A stretch of DNA of 64,000 nt from the NCBI GenBank assembly GCA_002102555.1, contig MCFL01000042.1:124001-188000 (forward strand), given 5' to 3'. This document shows, in pieces, positions 58,208-64,000 of the stretch. Origin of the DNA: Catenaria anguillulae PL171. Taxonomy: Eukaryota > Blastocladiomycota > Blastocladiomycetes > Blastocladiales > Catenariaceae. Position 1 is the first letter of the stretch, and the number at the start of each line of letters is the position of its first letter. The notes under the pieces are model-generated. The model did not search any database. It was not told where the DNA came from and was given only the letters and a program-made list of their open reading frames with translations. The position numbers and the translations under genes were made by a program.

Positions 58208-61200
58208 TGCAAGCCAACAAACAGCCACCACCCATACCCCCGATACCCAATCCTTCACCTTCCTTCCGCATCAATCTCGCCGTCGCCAACTGCAGGGGTG
58301 TACAGAGTGCTGCTGCAAGCGGCAAACTGTTCTCGCTCCTGGATTGGATGCGCGGCGGGCTCGATGTGGACATTTCCTTCCTCAACGAAACCAAAGCCTC
58401 CCAAACCTCACTCAAGCGTGCTACCCAGTACACTGACCTACCTTTTACCTTCTTCTCTACTGTTGATACCCTACACCCAATGGGCAGCGCGCCGCCATCG
58501 CGGTCCGTAACTCTTTGTGTTGTTTTCTAGATCCTCCTCAATTCCTTGTAGGCTACGCCGTCCACCTTCCTTTTCGCCTCGCGACTGGCAGCCGATTGCA
58601 CCTTGTATCCATTTACCTCTCGCCCGATAGCGGCCGACATGTTCCCAAGTCCTACCTCCCGACTCACCTCCAATCTCGCCTCCCTGCTTCGGTTCCGCTG
58701 ACCAAGGCATTGTCCATCTTCATCTTGGACGTGTGTACTCGCGCTCGGGATGCAGGCGACCATGTCATGGTTGGCGGCGACTGGAATTGCAGTGACGGAT
58801 CACCCCGTGCAGCCCTTGTCCAGAAACTCGAGACTCGTCACCACCTTGTTGATGTTGCTGAGGCATTTGGCGACATGCAACCTACCCACGACCGCAACCG
58901 ACTTGACCGGATTCTGATTGATGAAGGTCTTGCTCACTACTTCAATGGGTACGCTGTCACGTGGCCCGCCGACGTGCCCGACAACCCGCTCATAGGTCTC
59001 GACCATGCCATCATCTCGGCACGCACGAGTTTGGGTACCCTTCTCGACCGCAAGCTGATTCGCAAGATGGAGTCGTGTGCAAAGGCGGCGCAGTGGCAGG
59101 TCCTGGATTTGCCCGAGTGCACGCCGAGGATGTGGGAAGCGTATCAGGGCGAGTGTGCGCGGGCAGTGACCGAGGCAGACGTGCTCGACATTATTGCGCG
59201 AGGTACGCCAGAGTCGCTGGACGCAGCCCAGGTTGCTTGGCACAAGGTGTTGATTGACTCGGCCAAGGCCAAGCTCAAGCACCGCAAGGCTGGCGGCAAG
59301 ACCCCGTTCACGGAGCCACGCCACAACGCACCCAAGTCGCCTGAGGGTTACCATATCCTCAAGCTCGACCAATGGCGAAAGCAAGGGTACAAGCTGCCTG
59401 GTCCGCAAGGTACGTTTTCCCGTCTCGCTGAGCTTGGCATTGACCCGCCCGGCCCGACCAAATCAGCGTGCGCAAAGTACTATGTGCATGCTCGGCAAGC
59501 CCTGTCCACCATCATTCTGGTCCGCGACCAAGCACAGCTCTCGGAAAGGATCGCCGCGGCCGTCAAAAGCCGTTTTGAGGCTGCTCCGCATGCAATTGCC
59601 GATCTCGTTCGCCGGGTCTTTGACCGCACCCGACCCGTGTCGGCCGTTGACTCGGTCCGGGATGGCGACCGCCTGTCGTTCGACCCGGACGACATCATCA
59701 CCCAGATTGCCGTGCTCATGTCTGTCAGCTTCAAGGGTGAAGTGTTTGATCCCGAGGGGTTTGATGCCTACTGGGCCAAGGCGTGGTCGAAAAAGTCGCA
59801 CGACAAGATTCCGCCCGAGGCGTGGGCGGGTGTCATGGTCGCTGTCACGGTCGAGGAATTGCGGGCGGCGCTGAGCTCGGTGGGCGTCGACAAAGCACCT
59901 GGCGCGAGTCAAATCACGATGCGCATGATCCGCGAATCGGGCCCAGAGTGTCTTGAGGCGCTTGCCGCTTTGTGTACTGCGTGCTTGGAGCAGGAACGGG
60001 TACCGGAGGCGTGGAAAGAGGGCTCGATCTACCTGTTGCCCAAGTCCGAGGAGGGCTTTGTTGGGTTGACGGAGGGGATGCGGCCGATTACGTTGCTCGA
60101 GTGTGCCAGCAAACTTCTTATGAAAGTGCTGTTGACTCGTATATACAAGGTCATGCTTTCATATCCAGTGTTGGAGGGTGCCTGTCACTCCACCTTGCCG
60201 GGGACTGACGCATCAACCCCAATTTCCATCCTGCACGCTGCCTTTGAACAGCAGTGGGCGCAAGGTTACGTTCCAGGCCATGCCACTGGCAAGGGCCAGC
60301 TCTTCGCTTTTTTCGAGGACAAGTCCAAGGCCTTTGATTCAGTTCCGCACGAGGCACTGCGACTTGCTCTCCAACGCATCAACATGCCCGAATCGTTTGT
60401 GTCGTTCTATTGCGATGGATACTTGGCAGGCCGGGTCGCGCGAGTGATTACGTCGTACGGTCTTTCTGATCCCGTACCGATTGAGCGAGGTGTGCCGCAA
60501 GGCGCCGTTGAATCGCCGCTGATGTGGGCCATTTTCTACGATGTGCTCTTGTCGGCGGTGAACACTGACCCCTCCATACTCGGAGTTACGATCACGGCCC
60601 GAACCAACCTCGTCTCTGTAGGCGACCCACGCAAGCAAAAGGACACGGGCAAGCTCCTCGGTCGGATCCGCCTGGCCGGCATGGCGTTTGTTGACGACGC
60701 CGTCTTCCTCGCCACCACGCGTGCCGACATGGACCGAATATTGCGACGTGTTGAGCAATTCAACGACATGACCAACGTCCGATCCAACCCAAAGAAGGGG
60801 GCGGTTTGGATTTTGCACGGGGCAGACAAGGACGAGAGCGACCCGTTTACCATTCACGGTCAAGACATTCCACGGGTGAATGACATGACCTCGTTTCGGT
60901 ATTTGGGCATTTGGGTGGACCACCGTTTCCGCGGTACCAGCGCTCGCAAGTCCATGTTGGATGTGTTTCGGCGGTGCATTCCGCTGCTGAGACGCAAGGC
61001 AGTGACGGGTAAGATGGCAGTGTGGCTTCTTAACGTCGTTGTTTCCCTAGCGCCCTGTACCGGACGCTTGGTTTTGTACCGACGCCCACAACGCTCAACT
61101 TGTGCAATGCCATGGCCACGGGTCTCGTCAAGCGCAAGCTTGGCTTGCCCGTCAATCACCCCACCGCCTCTCTGCACCACAAGTCAACAGTCGGCCTGCT

Positions 61201-64000
61201 CTCCTTTCCCGACCTTGTCCTTGCTGCCCGCCTCACCGACATTCTCACCGCGCTCAACGACGACCACCCGCGCCAGCGTCGCCATCAAGGCATCGCTCTG
61301 CCTCCTCCAACACAACCTTGCCCTCCCATTCTGCCCACTCTCTCACCCACTCCCACTGACCGTCGCGCGCAGCAGGTGCTGGTTTGGTAACCTCCTGCCG
61401 CTCATGCACGCTCGACGTCTTTCCGTTTCGGACTCGACAGGTACATTTTTTCTGCCCTACAAACCTGGCTCACCTTCGTCTGCACGCAGCCCTTGGGGTG
61501 GCATTTCTTTTCCGCTCGTTTCTGTTCTCCCCACAGACACATACGCAGCCGCGCTTAAGTACTTTCGCGGCAACAGTCTCAAGTATGTGCACGATCTCCT
61601 TGACGCGGCCGGTGTTCCCACCGACTATGCCGAGTTTGGTCCAGCTCGGGTCCACAAGCAGATCAGCGACAAGCTTGCCGTCTACACTGCCGGTGGTGTC
61701 GAGAAGGATGTTGCCGCGTTTGTTGTTGATACTCTTTTCCGTTTGCCCTCTACCTTTGTCGCACCATTCTTTCCTTTGCCCTACACGCCTATAGACCACT
61801 CTCTCGCGCCTTCTTTTCTCCTCAAACCGCCTACCCTTCCGTCACCCAATCTCTTTTCCGTCCCCCGCCTACCCAGCTTCGACGACGAGTCACCAGACCT
61901 TGCCGTTGTTTCCGCTTATTGCTCCCGCGTCTTTGTCTCCTCGCCTCCCACTGTTGACGCCTGTGATGGTGTTGAGTGCCCATTTGATCTCGTCCCCGAT
62001 TTTCTCTTGTCTCTCGACCGCCCACGCCCAATCATTGTGTACACGGACGGGTCCCTCTTCAACGCCCCCAATCCTCTTTTCTCCATTGATACCCCTCTTG
62101 CCGATTCCGACCGCGAGTCTGGCGCAGCAGCCTACTTCCCCGAGCTTGGCTACTCGTGCGTGTCCGGCTCCCGCCCGGCACCCACTCGTCCACTCGCGCT
62201 GAGGTTTGGGCCATTCTTCTTGCGGTCGCGTCTATCCCCACGTCGTCGCACGCCCACATCCTCACCGATTCCAAGGCCGCCGTCGCCCAGTTCCACCGCC
62301 AAGTCCCTCCGCCATCATCCAACTCTCTTCCCCTCCCGCGCTGGCGCGTTCGCTCCAATTTTAGCCAAGAGTGGGCGGCCATCCGGACCGTCATCATCCA
62401 CCGCAAGCTCTCCGTCACCATCAGCTGGGTCAAGGGTCACTCCGACGACCAAGCCAACCCTCATCGGGTCCACAACGACATGGCCGACGCGCTCGCAAAA
62501 TCGGCAGCCACCGAACTCACTCCTTCCTTTATCTCTCCGCACCTCCTTGCCTCTTCCGACCTTCCCTTCTCACTTGCTTTCGGCTCAACCAAGAACGCAC
62601 TCGACATCCTCGCGCGCTCCACGGCCGAGCCTATCGTCATTGTCAACGGCCAGCGCCATCACGCCGCGCGCCGCTTCCAACCACGCGTTCCTTCCACCCG
62701 CCTGCAAACACCCTCATCTTCGGCGTCTCGCACACATAACCAAGATTCCCATTTACAAAATCAAAATCAAAACCAAACTCAAGATCCTTCCCCAAATCCA
62801 GAAAAAAGAACTAACTCAAAAGAAAATTCCGATACTCCATCTCACTTTGTCCTTCCTCCTCCTCACCCCAACTCTGATTCCTCGCCCGACTTCCTTTCAG
62901 CAAACCCTCCCCACCCTTCGCTCACCGCCCGCGTCGTCAGCAACGACCCTCGACGTTTCATCATCTTCCACTCTCGCATCCGCGCGCACTACCAGCTTCG
63001 TGACTCAACCCCTCACATCGACTGGTCCAATGTCCACCCTGCCGCATCCGAATGTGCCTTGCACGACGGCCGGTCCGCGGGTGATCTCTACTCCTCGGTC
63101 GCATCCAACACTGCCCTCACACGGCGGATCAAGGTGCGCACCAACAGCCTCGCAACCCGCCTCCTCAACTTTGCCCGCTGGCCGGACAAGTACTACCAAG
63201 GCCCTTGGTGCCCGCGCTGCCCACTGCCCGACTTGGCGTACGCCGATGACGCTGTGCACTGGCTCGAGTGCCCGGCGGGCGAGGCGGATCGTGCAGCTGC
63301 ACAAGCACTTGCCGTCACTGCCGTTGCAACGCTCTTGTCCACTTTGACAACCAAGCCGATCCGCCGCATGGCGCTTGCCCACCAGCTCGTCGGCCTCTGG
63401 TTCTCCGACACCGCGTCGCTCCAGCTTGCCGCTGGTTGCCTCGTCACGGCCCAGGTGATCGAGCTCCTCCGCCCGATGAGCACACGCCTCAAGGCCCCTG
63501 TTGCGCGTGTCGCCGGCCTGCTCCTCTCGTCTGTCTCTTACATTCTGTTTGAGCATGTGTGGGAGTTGCACACCAAGGCCATCAACCTTTTCTACCCCGA
63601 CCCCAACACGCCTGAAAACAAGGAGGCGCTGCGGCTCGCGTGGGAAGCTCATGTTGCCACGCTCCCACCCCAAGCTCCACCGCAACCAACGACAGCGGAT
63701 GCGACACCGACCAAGCGGCACTCAAAGTACAATGGGTATGTGCCCGTGTACCACCCAACGCCCACTTCCCGGTTCCGGCTCCCTCCGGATGTACCCATGG
63801 CCGATCTGCCACCGTTTGCCGACCCGGCCCCGCCCCTCCCGCCGGCGGCTCAGTTGCAAAAGCAACCCAAGCGGCTACCATACAAGATGGTCTCGTCCCT
63901 TCCCTCCTCCTTACCTGCTCCTCTCGACCCTCCACTCCCTCTTCCGTCCATCTCTTGCTTGGCGTGTCTGACGCCATACTCCCACCACCTTGACACTCTC
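58204..64000 (+). pseudogene. LINE-G ORF2: endonuclease, RT, RNase H, zinc-binding C-terminus (frame-broken, edge-truncated)
   Basis: Starts at ATG 58204. The endonuclease has 'VANCRGVQ', 'FLNETKAS', 'GGDWNCSDG', 'NRLDRILID' and 'GLDHAIISA'. A one-base slip near 58480 precedes 'AAIAVRNSL'. The frame then stays open to about 61040, covering the RT with 'GSIYLLPKSEEGF', 'RPITLLECASKLL', 'DKSKAFDSVPHEAL', 'GVPQGAVESPLMW' and FVDD (about 60687). Further slips near 61045, 61390 and 62200 precede RNase H ('VYTDGS', 'ILTDSKAAVAQF', 'ISWVKGHSDDQANP', 'HNDMADALAKS') and the zinc block 'WCPRCPLPDLAYADDAVHWLECP'. With the slips repaired it would be one protein of more than 1900 residues. It is cut by the window edge. 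Confidence 0.85.

Larger units (their letters stand above)
56120..64000 (+). mobile_element. LINE-G, near full-length non-LTR element running off the window
   Basis: The 5' end (56120) matches the LINE-F leader. A leader of about 100 bp, intact ORF1, overlapping ORF2 and an ORF2 containing all domains follow. The 3' end lies beyond 64000. Confidence 0.9.

Overview
The window is eukaryotic. The genes are split by short GT-AG introns (about 60-130 nt), the intergenic gaps are a few hundred bases, and about two thirds of the sequence is retroelements. The gene set (HEATR5/Laa1, an HSPA12-type Hsp70, a Siw14-type phosphatase, a multi-module adenylate kinase of the AK9 type, which is linked to cilia and flagella in animals) suggests a flagellated opisthokont, perhaps a zoosporic (chytrid-like) fungus. 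That assignment is inference.

Bases 1-21200 are a compact gene island with seven genes. On the minus strand: an edge-truncated multipass membrane protein, a 5-exon HEATR5/LAA1 homologue (about 1974 aa), a low-complexity single-pass membrane protein (about 764 aa) and an HSPA12-like Hsp70 (633 aa, 5 exons). On the plus strand: a Siw14-like phosphatase (277 aa, 3 exons), ribulose-phosphate 3-epimerase (223 aa, 5 exons, one of only 13 nt) and an AK9-like nucleotide kinase (about 1385 aa, 12 exons). The proteins serve unrelated housekeeping roles (clathrin-adaptor traffic, chaperone, phosphate signalling, pentose phosphate pathway, nucleotide phosphate transfer). Three of the genes contain single-base indels. 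Correcting these restores both frame and every exon phase, so they are more likely consensus errors than gene death.

Bases 21201-64000 are layered retrotransposons. A minus-strand LINE tail (LINE-A) carries a retro-insertion that itself carries a SINE. A second minus-strand LINE (LINE-B) abuts LINE-A and is split by an 8.2-kb copia element with 99% identical LTRs. The copia element is in turn broken by a SINE in its polyprotein and by a 191-bp solo LTR in its integrase. Next come a plus-strand LINE 3' stub (LINE-D), a decayed LINE (LINE-E), a chromodomain Gypsy element (6.9 kb) whose flanks do not match, a LINE 5' fragment (LINE-F), another SINE, a 5'-truncated LINE (LINE-H), a 165-bp stub, and a near full-length LINE (LINE-G) that runs off the right edge. 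Five tRNA-headed SINE copies are delimited by target-site duplications of 15-17 bp.

The most notable points are a copia primer site complementary to an internal piece of tRNA-Lys(CUU), overlapping stop-start codons (UAAUG or AUGA) joining ORF1 and ORF2 in three LINEs, two independent insertions whose duplications are the same motif next to LINE 5' ends, and a nested insertion record that can be ordered in time.
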